From: Pedobacter panaciterrae
GTDB taxonomy: Bacteria > Bacteroidota > Bacteroidia > Sphingobacteriales > Sphingobacteriaceae
Length of the DNA stretch: 64,000 nucleotides
Direction: 5' to 3'
Assembly (NCBI RefSeq): GCF_013204795.1
Contig: NZ_JABMKW010000020.1
Span: 1,550,001-1,614,000, forward strand
Shown: piece after piece, positions 1-9,301 of the stretch
Layout of the letters: the number at the start of each line of letters is the position of its first letter
How positions within the stretch are numbered: the stretch's first letter is position 1
Program-made: the position numbers and the translations under genes
The notes under the pieces: model-generated
The model's database searches: none
Told to the model about the DNA's origin: nothing
The model's input: only the letters and a program-made list of their open reading frames with translations

Positions 1-203
1 GGAGGATTCATATTCTGAACCCCACCTCCATCTGCCATATGGCAACTTAAACAATATTGATTGTATACTTTTTGTCCGTTAGCCAAAACTGATGCAGAAA
101 CAACGTCAGTTTGGACTGTCTTTTTGGTTTTCCCTTTTGTTTGGGCATTTAATTTTATACCCCCTATTGTTAAGATCAAAATGATCGTTAAAACCTGCTT
201 CAT
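1..203 (-). CDS. Small c-type cytochrome, 3' part outside window
   Basis: The reverse strand from an ATG at 203 encodes an N-terminal signal peptide (hydrophobic stretch VLTIILILTIGGI ending near LNA-Q) and then a haem c motif CLSCH around residues 53-57 followed by MADGGG, which is typical of small class I periplasmic cytochromes. The reading frame is still open at base 1, so the axial methionine and the C-terminus lie outside the window. It starts 8 bases after the stop of the PQQ-type sugar dehydrogenase and is surely cotranscribed with it. The obvious role, inferred from this pairing, is electron acceptor for that dehydrogenase in the periplasm. Confidence 0.85.
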   Translation of the reverse strand, partial: MKQVLTIILILTIGGIKLNAQTKGKTKKTVQTDVVSASVLANGQKVYNQYCLSCHMADGGGVQNMNP

Positions 204-211
204 CAAACTTT

Positions 212-1507
212 TTATTTTTTATTATAGACGATACGATAAATTGCTCCTTTAACATCATCCGTTACATAAAGGGAACCATCAGATCCCTGGGCCAATCCAC
301 AAGGGCGATGGTCTGCCCTTCCGGCAGCGGCTTTTTCAGGTGTACCAGCAAAATTATCTGCAAAAACTTCCCAATCGCCAGAAGGCTTCCCATCCTTAAA
401 TGGTTGAAATACTACAAAATATCCTTTTTGAGGTTCAGGAGCACGATTCCAGGATCCGTGAAAAGCGATAAAAGCACCGTTTTTATATTTTTCCGGGAAC
501 ATATTTCCGGTATAGAATAGCAAACCATTTGGTGCCATATGTCCTGGAAAGGCAACTGCGGGGTCTATGAATTTTGAATCAGCCTCTTTCTTTTTATCAC
601 CGCCGTATTCCGGAGCTACTATTTTTTTATGTTGGATCTGATCATAGTACATAAATGGCCAGCCTGCATTATCACCTTGCTTTAAAGCATATAAACATTC
701 TGCAGGAACTTCAGCGGATTCCTTTTCATTATAAAGCTCTGGCCAGGAACTATTGAGGTTATCTCTGCCATGCTGCATAACAAAAAGCTGGTTATTTTGC
801 TGATTCCAATCTAATCCAACAACATTTCTTAGTCCGGTAGCAAAACGAACACCCTGACCGTAGCTTTGATTGAGTTCTTTTGCTTTAAACTGCCATATTC
901 CGGCCATAGAATCTAACAATGGGCACCCTTCTATTCCCGGAGAACGTAACCCCCGATCTTGTTCCTGACAAGAATTTGAATTTACGCCAATATTTACATA
1001 AACATTTCCATTATTATCTAAAACAAGTGATTTGGTTTCATGCTGGCGTCCGGCCTTTAAACCTGTAATGATCTTTTCGGGTTTATTCGGGTCAATTACT
1101 TTATTTTGTGCATCGAGCTTGTACCTAAATACTTCCTGATTTGATGATGCATATAAGTATCCATCTTTCAAGTAAATTCCGGTACCTCCATAGTTGCCAA
1201 AGCCACCTGTAACCTGAGCCTTACCATCGCTGCTTTCATGAAGTACAATAATCCCCTTTTCTTCTTTGGATCTGGCGAGTTTAACATAGATGTCTCCTTG
1301 CGGGGTAACAACCAGATGTCTGGCTTTTGCCCCTAGCTCTGCCACTTTTAACGCGCCAAAACCTTCTGGCAACTTCAATCCTGCGTTATCGGCATCAGGT
1401 ATTGGCCCGTTGCCCTTTAAATGACTATTTGAAATATCTTTGAAAGAATATAATGCAATAAAAACCATTGCACTTAACAAAACCGGAATTAATACTGATT
1501 TTTTCAT
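212..1507 (-). CDS. PQQ-dependent sugar dehydrogenase (glucose/sorbosone dehydrogenase family), secreted
   Basis: A 431-residue protein with an N-terminal hydrophobic signal or anchor (residues 5-21) and a six-bladed propeller of the GSDH family. Family landmarks are GRQHETKS at 153-160, where His156 matches the general-base histidine of soluble sugar dehydrogenases, and the late blade motif MAPNGLLFY followed by GAFIAFHGSWNR. The C-terminal segment RPCGLAQGSDGSLYVTDD is also typical of the sorbosone-dehydrogenase-like subgroup. Family enzymes oxidise aldoses or sorbosone in the periplasm with PQQ. The substrate cannot be read from sequence; its position downstream of GH28 and GH105 suggests a sugar released from pectic material. 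No PQQ biosynthesis gene is in the window. Confidence 0.85.
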   Translation of the reverse strand: MKKSVLIPVLLSAMVFIALYSFKDISNSHLKGNGPIPDADNAGLKLPEGFGALKVAELGAKARHLVVTPQGDIYVKLARSKEEKGIIVLHESSDGKAQVTGGFGNYGGTGIYLKDGYLYASSNQEVFRYKLDAQNKVIDPNKPEKIITGLKAGRQHETKSLVLDNNGNVYVNIGVNSNSCQEQDRGLRSPGIEGCPLLDSMAGIWQFKAKELNQSYGQGVRFATGLRNVVGLDWNQQNNQLFVMQHGRDNLNSSWPELYNEKESAEVPAECLYALKQGDNAGWPFMYYDQIQHKKIVAPEYGGDKKKEADSKFIDPAVAFPGHMAPNGLLFYTGNMFPEKYKNGAFIAFHGSWNRAPEPQKGYFVVFQPFKDGKPSGDWEVFADNFAGTPEKAAAGRADHRPCGLAQGSDGSLYVTDDVKGAIYRIVYNKK

Positions 1508-1575
1508 CTGGTAATTTATTTGAAGAACTTTTCGCTATTTAAAGTTATCGTTTTCCGCTGCATTTTTCATCTAAA

Positions 1576-2721
1576 TTAGCGTAATAATGCAGTTGCACAC
1601 CACAGTATTGGCGCTTGCCCATGTAGGTCGCCTATATTACGTTTGCGATCTAAATAATACTGGCGGTCGTTCTTTTTATTTGTACCCTCACAAACTTCTC
1701 TTACCTCATCATTCTCATTGATGTAAGTGACTAAGCCAAGCCAGCCCTTACGGGCAGCTTTCCCATAAACTTCCTTATCCAGCCAGCCATTTTTCACACC
1801 TGTAATCATTGCAAAAGTAAACATAGCCGTTGATGAAGTTTCTTCCCATGCCTCGGGGTCATCGATTAACTGACGCCACATTCCATTGTCGGCCTGATAT
1901 TTAAGCAACGAAGCCATCATGTTTTTATAGCCTTTCATAATGCGTTCATAATTTGGATTGTTTTTAGGTATAGACCTAAGCAATTCAGCCATACCCACAG
2001 CCATCCAGCCATCTCCTCTACCCCAAAAAAAAGGAACATCGGGCGCGTGATAAAACAAGCCATTAGGCTCCTGAAGCTTATCTAAATAAAAAACCATCTC
2101 TTTAGCCGCCCTATCTATATACTTTACGTCTCCAGTGGCTCTATACGCTTGGGCTTGAACAGCGGTGATCATATACATATCATCTATCCATAAACGTGTT
2201 TGCCAGGTATAGCCCTGGTTGTAAAACTCATGCGATTCGGGTTTTACTCTTGGGCCTTCTGGCGGTGCCCATTGTTTATCAGCAATTGACAACCCGAGAT
2301 CGAGATATTTTTTATCTTTTGTTTGTATGTAAAGCTCTAATGGAACAGATCCAAATACAGTATAATCTACATGATCAGGTACAGGAATCATTTTGGCTTC
2401 TTCGCCAAAAAGGGGTTCGAACCTATCCGCCAGCTTTTTAAGCATCTCTTTATTTCCACTTTGTTTTGCAAAAGTCAAAGCACCATACCAGGCACAGGTT
2501 TCCGGATAAGTAATCACCTTTGGAGGTCCTGGTCTATTAAAATTCGTATGCGGCGTTACTATGAAATGATTTGCTACCCTTGTTCCAATTTCCTTTGGTG
2601 ATGTTCCTTTTGGCCAATTCTTTAAATTAGCTTCTTTTGATTGTGCCTTTACGTTAGGCTGTCCGACAATCATAAAACAGGACATAAAAGCTGCTATGCT
2701 TAGAATTTGGTTTTGATTCAT
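1576..2721 (-). CDS. GH105-type unsaturated rhamnogalacturonyl hydrolase
   Basis: A 381-residue protein with a signal peptide (cut near VKA-Q, residue 27) and an (alpha/alpha)6 barrel of the GH88/GH105 group. The WIDDMYM motif at 178-184 carries the Asp expected to act as general acid, and FFWGRGDGWMAVG at 231-243 and ETSSTAMF are further family blocks; the protein ends with the usual PILWCATALLR. GH105 enzymes remove the 4,5-unsaturated uronic acid left on oligosaccharides by lyases, by hydration of the double bond. The signal peptide implies a periplasmic site. It lies 10 bases after the GH28 gene, in the same operon. No pectate or rhamnogalacturonan lyase is in the window, so its substrate must be produced by enzymes encoded elsewhere. 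Confidence 0.88.
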   Translation of the reverse strand: MNQNQILSIAAFMSCFMIVGQPNVKAQSKEANLKNWPKGTSPKEIGTRVANHFIVTPHTNFNRPGPPKVITYPETCAWYGALTFAKQSGNKEMLKKLADRFEPLFGEEAKMIPVPDHVDYTVFGSVPLELYIQTKDKKYLDLGLSIADKQWAPPEGPRVKPESHEFYNQGYTWQTRLWIDDMYMITAVQAQAYRATGDVKYIDRAAKEMVFYLDKLQEPNGLFYHAPDVPFFWGRGDGWMAVGMAELLRSIPKNNPNYERIMKGYKNMMASLLKYQADNGMWRQLIDDPEAWEETSSTAMFTFAMITGVKNGWLDKEVYGKAARKGWLGLVTYINENDEVREVCEGTNKKNDRQYYLDRKRNIGDLHGQAPILWCATALLR

Positions 2722-2731
2722 GTTAGTCTAT

Positions 2732-4312
2732 TTATTTTTTGATGATTTCTAATTCTTTTGATATTCCTGACGATTTATTTCCAATCACTTTTACATTAGT
2801 GCTTGCTGTTCCTTCAACACGAACAAGTGCTTTTGCGCTCCCTTTAACAGTAACATTTTTTACCAGTGCTGTTTTTACATTTTCTAAGCGGATAATCGAC
2901 TCTCCTCCTTTAGTATCCGGAAGATTCCAATTGTTAACCTCCAAATCACTTCCATCCTCACAAACTAAGGCTGGTCTCAGGTCATTTCCAGAAAGATTAA
3001 ACTTAACATTAATAAGCTTCAATCCCTTAACATGCCTTGCCCAAATACCGTATGCGGGAACCCGCGGACCAAATGTTTTAACTTCGGGATATTGATCAAT
3101 TGCTTCGGGTACTGCTTGCCTGCCATGAGCTGCAGTTCCGCCTCCGGCCAAACTAATTTCTATATTCTCAAGCGTTAAACCAGTGATGTAATGTCCGGGA
3201 ATGCCTGTGATCAAAATACCTGTTGGAGGCATTAATTGCGCATCGGCAGATGCTTTGACTTTAACATTTTTAATTACAACATTTTCAAAAGTACCTGTTT
3301 GCTGTTTTGTATCAGCATCTTTGCGGAACACACTTAATCGCGATCCAAGACGAAATAACATTGGGGTCCTAACTTCTTCCATGGTTATATCTGATATTTC
3401 AATATTTCGTAAATGCGCACCATCAACGGTAAGCAGCTTAATGCCTCCATTTCTAGTTTCATAGATATGACAATTTGAAATTTTAATATTCTCGAAAGCT
3501 GCCATGGATTCGGTTCCCATTTTAATTCCCGCCTGATTGCTTTTAAGTCTTAAACCTGTCACCACAATATTCTTACAGGCCATTTTACTTGATGTGGTTT
3601 TAAACACCAGTGCATCATCTCCACTTACTACATCACAATCTTTAATTACAACATCCTGACAGCCATCAATACCGACACCATCATTATGGGCAACACCCAC
3701 ACTTTGGATCTTTACATTTTCAATATTTATCTGTCTGCTCTGAAAGTAGTGAGAAGTCCATGCCCCTGCATATTTTAAAGTTACGCCTTTAACATTTACG
3801 CCAGTACAACGTACAATTCGTAAAAGAAAAGGCCTCATCCCCCATCGTTGTCCTTCGGGCCGGGTATCAGTAAGTATGTGTTTTGCTTTAATCGCAGACC
3901 CCTGACCATCAATTGTCCCTTCACCTATAACTCCAATGTTTTTGGCATCAACAGCTACAAGTAAAGCCCATCCAACATCAATACCCAGTCCCTCAGTAAA
4001 AGGGTCAATATTTTTATAATCTTTAAGATCTATACTCCCTAGCAAAACAGCGTTCTTTTGAAAACTGATTGTTACATTATCCTTAATAACGATAGTTCCT
4101 GATAAGAATTTGCCTTCAGGAAAGATTACACTTCCACCACCCGATTTATAGCATTCATCAATTGCTCGTTGAATAGCATTGGTATTTAAGGTTACCCCAT
4201 CTCCAACAGCACCATATTTGATAATGTTAAAGTCGGCAGCCCTTACAAAACTTGTAAAAGCCGCCAACACACATAAACTAACCAATAATTTCACTTTAAT
4301 CATTCTAATCAT
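2732..4312 (-). CDS. GH28 family polygalacturonase-like glycoside hydrolase
   Basis: A 526-residue secreted right-handed parallel beta-helix protein. After a signal peptide (to about RAA, residue 26) it opens with the pectate-lyase-superfamily motif FNIIKYGAVGDGVTLNTNAIQRAI (residues 28-51). The catalytic region has NDGVGIDG (210-217) and SGDDALVFK (230-238), giving the three acidic residues of GH28, followed by AGIKMGTES (261-269) in place of the fungal GHG loop. The family hydrolyses galacturonan or rhamnogalacturonan backbones. The exact subtype (exo-polygalacturonase, rhamnogalacturonan hydrolase) is not decided by these motifs. It follows SusD by 36 bases and precedes GH105 by 10. Confidence 0.88.
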   Translation of the reverse strand: MIRMIKVKLLVSLCVLAAFTSFVRAADFNIIKYGAVGDGVTLNTNAIQRAIDECYKSGGGSVIFPEGKFLSGTIVIKDNVTISFQKNAVLLGSIDLKDYKNIDPFTEGLGIDVGWALLVAVDAKNIGVIGEGTIDGQGSAIKAKHILTDTRPEGQRWGMRPFLLRIVRCTGVNVKGVTLKYAGAWTSHYFQSRQINIENVKIQSVGVAHNDGVGIDGCQDVVIKDCDVVSGDDALVFKTTSSKMACKNIVVTGLRLKSNQAGIKMGTESMAAFENIKISNCHIYETRNGGIKLLTVDGAHLRNIEISDITMEEVRTPMLFRLGSRLSVFRKDADTKQQTGTFENVVIKNVKVKASADAQLMPPTGILITGIPGHYITGLTLENIEISLAGGGTAAHGRQAVPEAIDQYPEVKTFGPRVPAYGIWARHVKGLKLINVKFNLSGNDLRPALVCEDGSDLEVNNWNLPDTKGGESIIRLENVKTALVKNVTVKGSAKALVRVEGTASTNVKVIGNKSSGISKELEIIKK

Positions 4313-4348
4313 TATCTCTAATTAAATATAGCTATTAAGTATAATCTG

Positions 4349-6055
4349 CTAAAACCATCCCGGGTTTTGCGGATATTTTGGGCCTGTAGTTGTAGCATCA
4401 ATCTGATCCTGAGGAATAGGTCTAAGCACATGGAAATCCATAATATTTGCTCCTGCTTCCGGATTATAATTTTTAGTTTTCACCCTATCAATTAATTTAC
4501 CGGTTCTTACAAGATCCCACCACCTAACATTCTCTCCACATAATTCCCTCGAACGCTCATCTAAAATAAAATCAAGTGAAGGAATTGAAGCAACATCCAT
4601 TACAGAAGGATTTGGATTTGGGAACGCAGCCCGCCTTCTGATAATATTGATATGATTAACCGCTTCTGAAGCCGCTGCACCGCCCATAAATGCTGCTTCT
4701 GCTGCAATCAAATGGGTTTCGGCTAAGCGATATACAATAACAGGTCTAATCGAGGGATAGTTTAAATCTGCGCGTTTAGTGTCATTATATTTTTTCATAT
4801 AAGGCGATAAAGTATTATCATACTTACGTGGAGGTATCAGTAAATATCTGGATGCTGCTATTTTAGCATCACTAACATCATACCCAGGCATAAATATCGC
4901 AGTATCGCCTAAGGCAAACTTAGGTTGCCCTACTACAGCATTTGCAGGTGCTCCTGGCGGAAGCGGATTTTCCCACTTGGGAATGGACGCGGCATTATTA
5001 CACAGCCAAACGGTTTGAAAAGTTTTTGCATATCGGGTGTCATTTACGCGCTCTGCAAAAGCTTCATTTGTTAACCATGCTGTAGGAACACAACGAATAT
5101 ATGGCCTTCCATAAAACACATCGCGTTTCATTCCCGGACGAAGCTCATATTGTGGTACCCACATATGGTTTAGTACGTTATCTGCCCCACCACTATTATT
5201 CGGCCCATTATATGCCAAATTTGAGGTATGCTGTACTGTCCACAATACTTCATTACTATTCTCATTTCCTTCTGCATAAACACTAGCAAAATCAGGGAGC
5301 AATGTGGCCCCACTTGTATTGATTACCTGCATTGCAGAGGTATAAGCATTTGTATAATCATCTGCTTTTTTAGCAGATGAGCCAGCTCTGGTTAAATATA
5401 CTTTAGCCAATAAGTGCATAGCAGCAGCTTTATTAGCCTGTCCTGGCAAAGCCCCGCTTGACTTAGGACCGGCAAATAAAGTTGGCTCTGCAAGTACATC
5501 TTTAAGATCCTGAACAATAAAATCGTATACCTCAGCTAAAGGCTGACGGGATGCAGAAGTTGTAGGTGTACTTTGGAAATTTTTATTCAAAGTAACATCA
5601 CCCCAAAATTGCACAAGGATAAAATAGTAATTTGCCCGTAAAAACTTAGCTTCTGCCACAATTCTATTTTTAAGATCATCTGCAACCCCAGTAACCTTAA
5701 CTGCATTATCAATTACACCATTACAGGTATTAATATTAACATAACAGTCTTTCCAAATTGCGGAAACAGTTCCATTTTCAGTATTGTAATTACTATTGTA
5801 TTTATTGATGTTGTTGTTTCCATCTTTACCTGTGTAAAACTCATCCGTACCAATCACCGTCATAGTGAATAGGTTTTGGTTCCCCCAGAAAGAGCGGGTA
5901 CCTGCATAAGCCGCATCAAGTCCCTTCTGAAAACCCTGGGCCGTAGAGAAAAAATCTGGCGTTAGTGTTGAATGTGGCTCTTCTATTAAAGCTTTTTTAC
6001 ATCCGCCTGTAACTGCCAGGCAGAAACAAGCCAATATTATGTATATATTTTTCAT
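4349..6055 (-). CDS. SusD/RagB outer-membrane glycan-binding lipoprotein (pectin locus)
   Basis: A 568-residue SusD-family lipoprotein: the signal ends in a lipobox with Cys19 (VTGGC-KK), followed by the N-terminal SusD helices (EPHSTLTPDFF) and the long TPR region. The C-terminal signature RELCGENVRWWDLVRTGKL and the closing block HVLRPIPQDQID are diagnostic. It partners the SusC encoded 23 bases upstream and closes the receptor over bound oligosaccharide. Context with GH28 and GH105 suggests a pectic ligand, which is an inference. Confidence 0.95.
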   Translation of the reverse strand: MKNIYIILACFCLAVTGGCKKALIEEPHSTLTPDFFSTAQGFQKGLDAAYAGTRSFWGNQNLFTMTVIGTDEFYTGKDGNNNINKYNSNYNTENGTVSAIWKDCYVNINTCNGVIDNAVKVTGVADDLKNRIVAEAKFLRANYYFILVQFWGDVTLNKNFQSTPTTSASRQPLAEVYDFIVQDLKDVLAEPTLFAGPKSSGALPGQANKAAAMHLLAKVYLTRAGSSAKKADDYTNAYTSAMQVINTSGATLLPDFASVYAEGNENSNEVLWTVQHTSNLAYNGPNNSGGADNVLNHMWVPQYELRPGMKRDVFYGRPYIRCVPTAWLTNEAFAERVNDTRYAKTFQTVWLCNNAASIPKWENPLPPGAPANAVVGQPKFALGDTAIFMPGYDVSDAKIAASRYLLIPPRKYDNTLSPYMKKYNDTKRADLNYPSIRPVIVYRLAETHLIAAEAAFMGGAAASEAVNHINIIRRRAAFPNPNPSVMDVASIPSLDFILDERSRELCGENVRWWDLVRTGKLIDRVKTKNYNPEAGANIMDFHVLRPIPQDQIDATTTGPKYPQNPGWF

Positions 6056-6078
6056 TAGTATATAATTTATTGTAAAAA

Positions 6079-9000
6079 TTATAAGGTCATGTTTAAACCA
6101 AACACAATTGAATAAGTTGCAGGTGTATCAACACCAACTGACCCCTTATTATTTCCTCCATTAAGAGCCTCCGGATCTATGCCTTTATAAACATTCCTGT
6201 ACTTTGAAAAAAGAATAAAAGCATCATTGGCAGAAGCGTAAACCCTCAAAGTTTTACCTCCAATTTTAGCAGCAAGAGCTGTAGGCAGATTATATCCAAG
6301 CGTCATGCTTCTGATCTTAACAAACGTACCATCAAAGTACCCTAATACTCCTCTATTAGGTGTGTTTGTTGCGGCAGCATTAGGCTTGGGCCAGAAATTT
6401 TCATGGTTGGTTGGTGTCCAATAATTAACATCCAGGTTGTTATAATTTCCTTGAAAAGTATTGGCAAACCCACTATTATGAACACTGCTAATAATGGTAC
6501 TTCCAAATCTTCCAAAAGCCACTACCGTAAAATCTAAGTTTTTATACGCAAATCTGTTTGTAATACCCCCAGACCAGTCGGGCTCACTAGACCCAATAAA
6601 CGTCTTATCATCAGCATTGATTTTCCCATCACCGTTCACATCTGCAATTCTAATATTACCTATTACAGAGCTCGAACCTTGTTTGACAGTTAATCCGTAA
6701 GCCAATGCTAATGCACTATCAGCCGGTGTATTTTGCCATATTCCAACTCTTTTATCATCATAAATTACACCAATTGGCTGCCCTACAAAACGTCCATTAG
6801 CTATATCATTAATTACGCCGTCTTGTAACTGGGTAATTTTCCCTCTATTAACAAAAACATTAAAATCTGTGCTCCAGCTAAATTTATCTTTACCATCACC
6901 GTTAAAATTCACAGTGCTCACCTGAAATTCAAAGCCTTTGTTCTCGGATTTCCCTACATTGGTTACTATCGCATTTGGTATTCCGGAAGTAAATGGAAGA
7001 TCCTGAGGCAGCAACAATTTATCGGTATAAACTTTATAAGCCTCAATTGATCCTGTAATCCGATTGTTTAAAATACCAAAATCTAAACCGATGTTAGCAG
7101 TAGCGGTATTTTCCCACGTTAAATTTGGATTAGGAACGTTAGAAAGGTATAAGCCAGTTGTAGTCTTATCACCAAAATTATAAACAGCTCCAGATAAACT
7201 ACCCAGGGTTTCATAAGGATCTATGGATGTATTTCCAACAACACCGTAACTAGCTCTCAGTTTTAAATTTGTAAACACCTTTGAGTCCTTCATGAAATTT
7301 TCCTGAATGATATTCCATCCCGCAGCAGCAGATGGAAACACTTTATATTTACCTCCGGGAGCAAGTCTCGATGAACCATCCGAGCGCATAGTTAAGGTTA
7401 ATAAGTATTTATCTTTAAATCCATAGTTAATCCTTCCCATATAAGAAATGATTGACCATTTGGAGTAACTACCGCTACCAACCAGATTCGAGCCCAAAGC
7501 CGGGTTGTAATACCAAAGGTTATCGGCCAGAAGGTCATTATTACTAAATGAATTTGATTGATTCTGTGATTGCTGATAACTAAACAATCCGGTAAAATTC
7601 AACTTATGATCTTCAGCAATCACCTTATCGTAAGTTAAAATATTCTCTAAGGTATAATTAGAACGGAAGCCTGTTTTATTATTTGACTTAGACAATCCGC
7701 CCAAATTATCAGAAGTAGCACTGGCAAAGAAGTTACCGTAAACATCAGATTTCACCTCAGCGCCTGCATTAAACCTGTACTTCAAACCATCAGCTATTGC
7801 TGCTTCTAAATAAAGTGTTGTAAAAGTTCCATATCTTTTTCTGTTTTCTACTTTGGCTCCTTCAACAAAGTCTCCAAGTGGATTCCATACCTGATTGGCA
7901 CTTCCCGGCACAAATCCATATAACTTACCATCGGCATCATATGGCGTAGCCAATGGGCTTGCCCGCAGAACCTGTCCCATTGGGTTCGCTCCTTCTCCCT
8001 TGGTGGTATTAAATGAATTTAAGGAGTTTAATCCTACCTTAAAATATTTACCCAACTGCTGATCAACGCTCAATTTCACACTATATCGTTCATAAGCTTG
8101 TCCGGGATAAATGCCCGTTTCATTAAAATATCCCCCCGAAACGGAATACTGCGTTTTTTCTGTCCCGCCTGAAACACCTACCTGATGATTGGTCTTTATT
8201 CCATTTTTATATATCAGGTCCTGCCAGTCAGTGCTTCGTCCACTTGCAATGCCGTCTAGTTCCTCTGCAGAGAAAATACCACTAGTTAATATTTTTGGAT
8301 CATCAATTCCGGTAAAAATAGGCTTGTTATTCTTGTCGAAATTACCGTTAACTACAGCCCATCTTTTTAGCATTTCAAACTGCTTACCATCCATCACGTC
8401 AATCTTGCCCAAATTCTTAGTTACTCCGGCGTAACCACTGTAAGTTACTACTGGCGCCCCTTCTTTTCCTCTTTTGGTAGTTACCAGAATTACTCCGTTA
8501 GCTCCTCTTGACCCATAAATAGCGGTAGATGATGCATCTTTCAACACTTCTACAGACACTACGTCGTCTGGATTTATATCATTAATATTTCCATTATAAG
8601 GTATACCATCAACTACAAAAAGCGGGTCATTATCAGCTCCGATTGACCTGGCACCTCTTATCCTGATAACAGGTGCAGTTCCAGGTTTACTATTACCACT
8701 TCCCTTCTGGATATCTATACCGGAACCCCTGCCTTGCAGCGCTTGAGATAAATTGGCAACAGGCACCTCTCTTAATGACTTTTCATTAATAGAAACAATG
8801 GATCCTGTTATATCCGATTTCTTTTGTGTTCCATAACCTACCACAACAATTTCGCTTAATGTTTTATCTTCGGTTACAAGAGTTACATTAATTGTTGACC
8901 GATCAGCAACAGGTATTTCCTGAACTGCAAAACCCACGGAAGAAAATACCAGGGTTCCTGAGCCATTAGGAATTGTGATGGAATAGTTTCCATTTACATC

Positions 9001-9180
9001 GGTACTGGTGGTTGTTGAAGTACCTTTTAATTTAACACTTACACTAGGTAAGCCGCCGCTGGCATCCGATACTTTTCCTTTAACAATAAATTGCTGGAAG
9101 GAGGAAAAGCCATCAAAACTACAGCAGCATAACAGAAGCACCAGAAGGCACCACTGAATAGAAAATGCTCTACTAATCAT
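6079..9180 (-). CDS. SusC/RagA TonB-linked outer-membrane receptor (pectin locus)
   Basis: A 1033-residue TonB-dependent transporter. A signal peptide is followed by a carboxypeptidase-D-like regulatory domain (about 32-105), the SusC/RagA box VVVGYGTQKKSDITGS and the plug, with LFVVDGIPY, VEVLKDASSTAIYGSRGANG and VILVTTKRG. The rest is the 22-strand barrel ending in a hydrophobic-aromatic C-terminus. There is no STN (secretin/TonB short) domain, so an ECF anti-sigma regulatory loop is not expected. It is the first gene of the SusCD-GH28-GH105-dehydrogenase-cytochrome run. Confidence 0.96.
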   Translation of the reverse strand: MISRAFSIQWCLLVLLLCCCSFDGFSSFQQFIVKGKVSDASGGLPSVSVKLKGTSTTTSTDVNGNYSITIPNGSGTLVFSSVGFAVQEIPVADRSTINVTLVTEDKTLSEIVVVGYGTQKKSDITGSIVSINEKSLREVPVANLSQALQGRGSGIDIQKGSGNSKPGTAPVIRIRGARSIGADNDPLFVVDGIPYNGNINDINPDDVVSVEVLKDASSTAIYGSRGANGVILVTTKRGKEGAPVVTYSGYAGVTKNLGKIDVMDGKQFEMLKRWAVVNGNFDKNNKPIFTGIDDPKILTSGIFSAEELDGIASGRSTDWQDLIYKNGIKTNHQVGVSGGTEKTQYSVSGGYFNETGIYPGQAYERYSVKLSVDQQLGKYFKVGLNSLNSFNTTKGEGANPMGQVLRASPLATPYDADGKLYGFVPGSANQVWNPLGDFVEGAKVENRKRYGTFTTLYLEAAIADGLKYRFNAGAEVKSDVYGNFFASATSDNLGGLSKSNNKTGFRSNYTLENILTYDKVIAEDHKLNFTGLFSYQQSQNQSNSFSNNDLLADNLWYYNPALGSNLVGSGSYSKWSIISYMGRINYGFKDKYLLTLTMRSDGSSRLAPGGKYKVFPSAAAGWNIIQENFMKDSKVFTNLKLRASYGVVGNTSIDPYETLGSLSGAVYNFGDKTTTGLYLSNVPNPNLTWENTATANIGLDFGILNNRITGSIEAYKVYTDKLLLPQDLPFTSGIPNAIVTNVGKSENKGFEFQVSTVNFNGDGKDKFSWSTDFNVFVNRGKITQLQDGVINDIANGRFVGQPIGVIYDDKRVGIWQNTPADSALALAYGLTVKQGSSSVIGNIRIADVNGDGKINADDKTFIGSSEPDWSGGITNRFAYKNLDFTVVAFGRFGSTIISSVHNSGFANTFQGNYNNLDVNYWTPTNHENFWPKPNAAATNTPNRGVLGYFDGTFVKIRSMTLGYNLPTALAAKIGGKTLRVYASANDAFILFSKYRNVYKGIDPEALNGGNNKGSVGVDTPATYSIVFGLNMTL

Positions 9181-9210
9181 GGTTTAAGATTGTTTAGGTT
9201 TAAATATTTG

Positions 9211-9221
9211 ATTAGTCTAAT
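9211..9221. promoter_or_regulatory. Short palindrome upstream of susC-like gene
   Basis: ATTAGTCTAAT is a perfect 11-base palindrome with one central base, 31-41 bases upstream of the SusC start codon in the 121-base gap between the GH36 gene and SusC. It could be an operator, but palindromes this short arise by chance and no second copy was seen. Confidence 0.2.
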
Positions 9222-9301
9222 GAAGAGAAATTTGCCCGCATTTTTGTCTGTTGCGTTAGCATATTCTTCAACCAGATTGTCATTTAGATAAGCCCTGGAA
9301 G

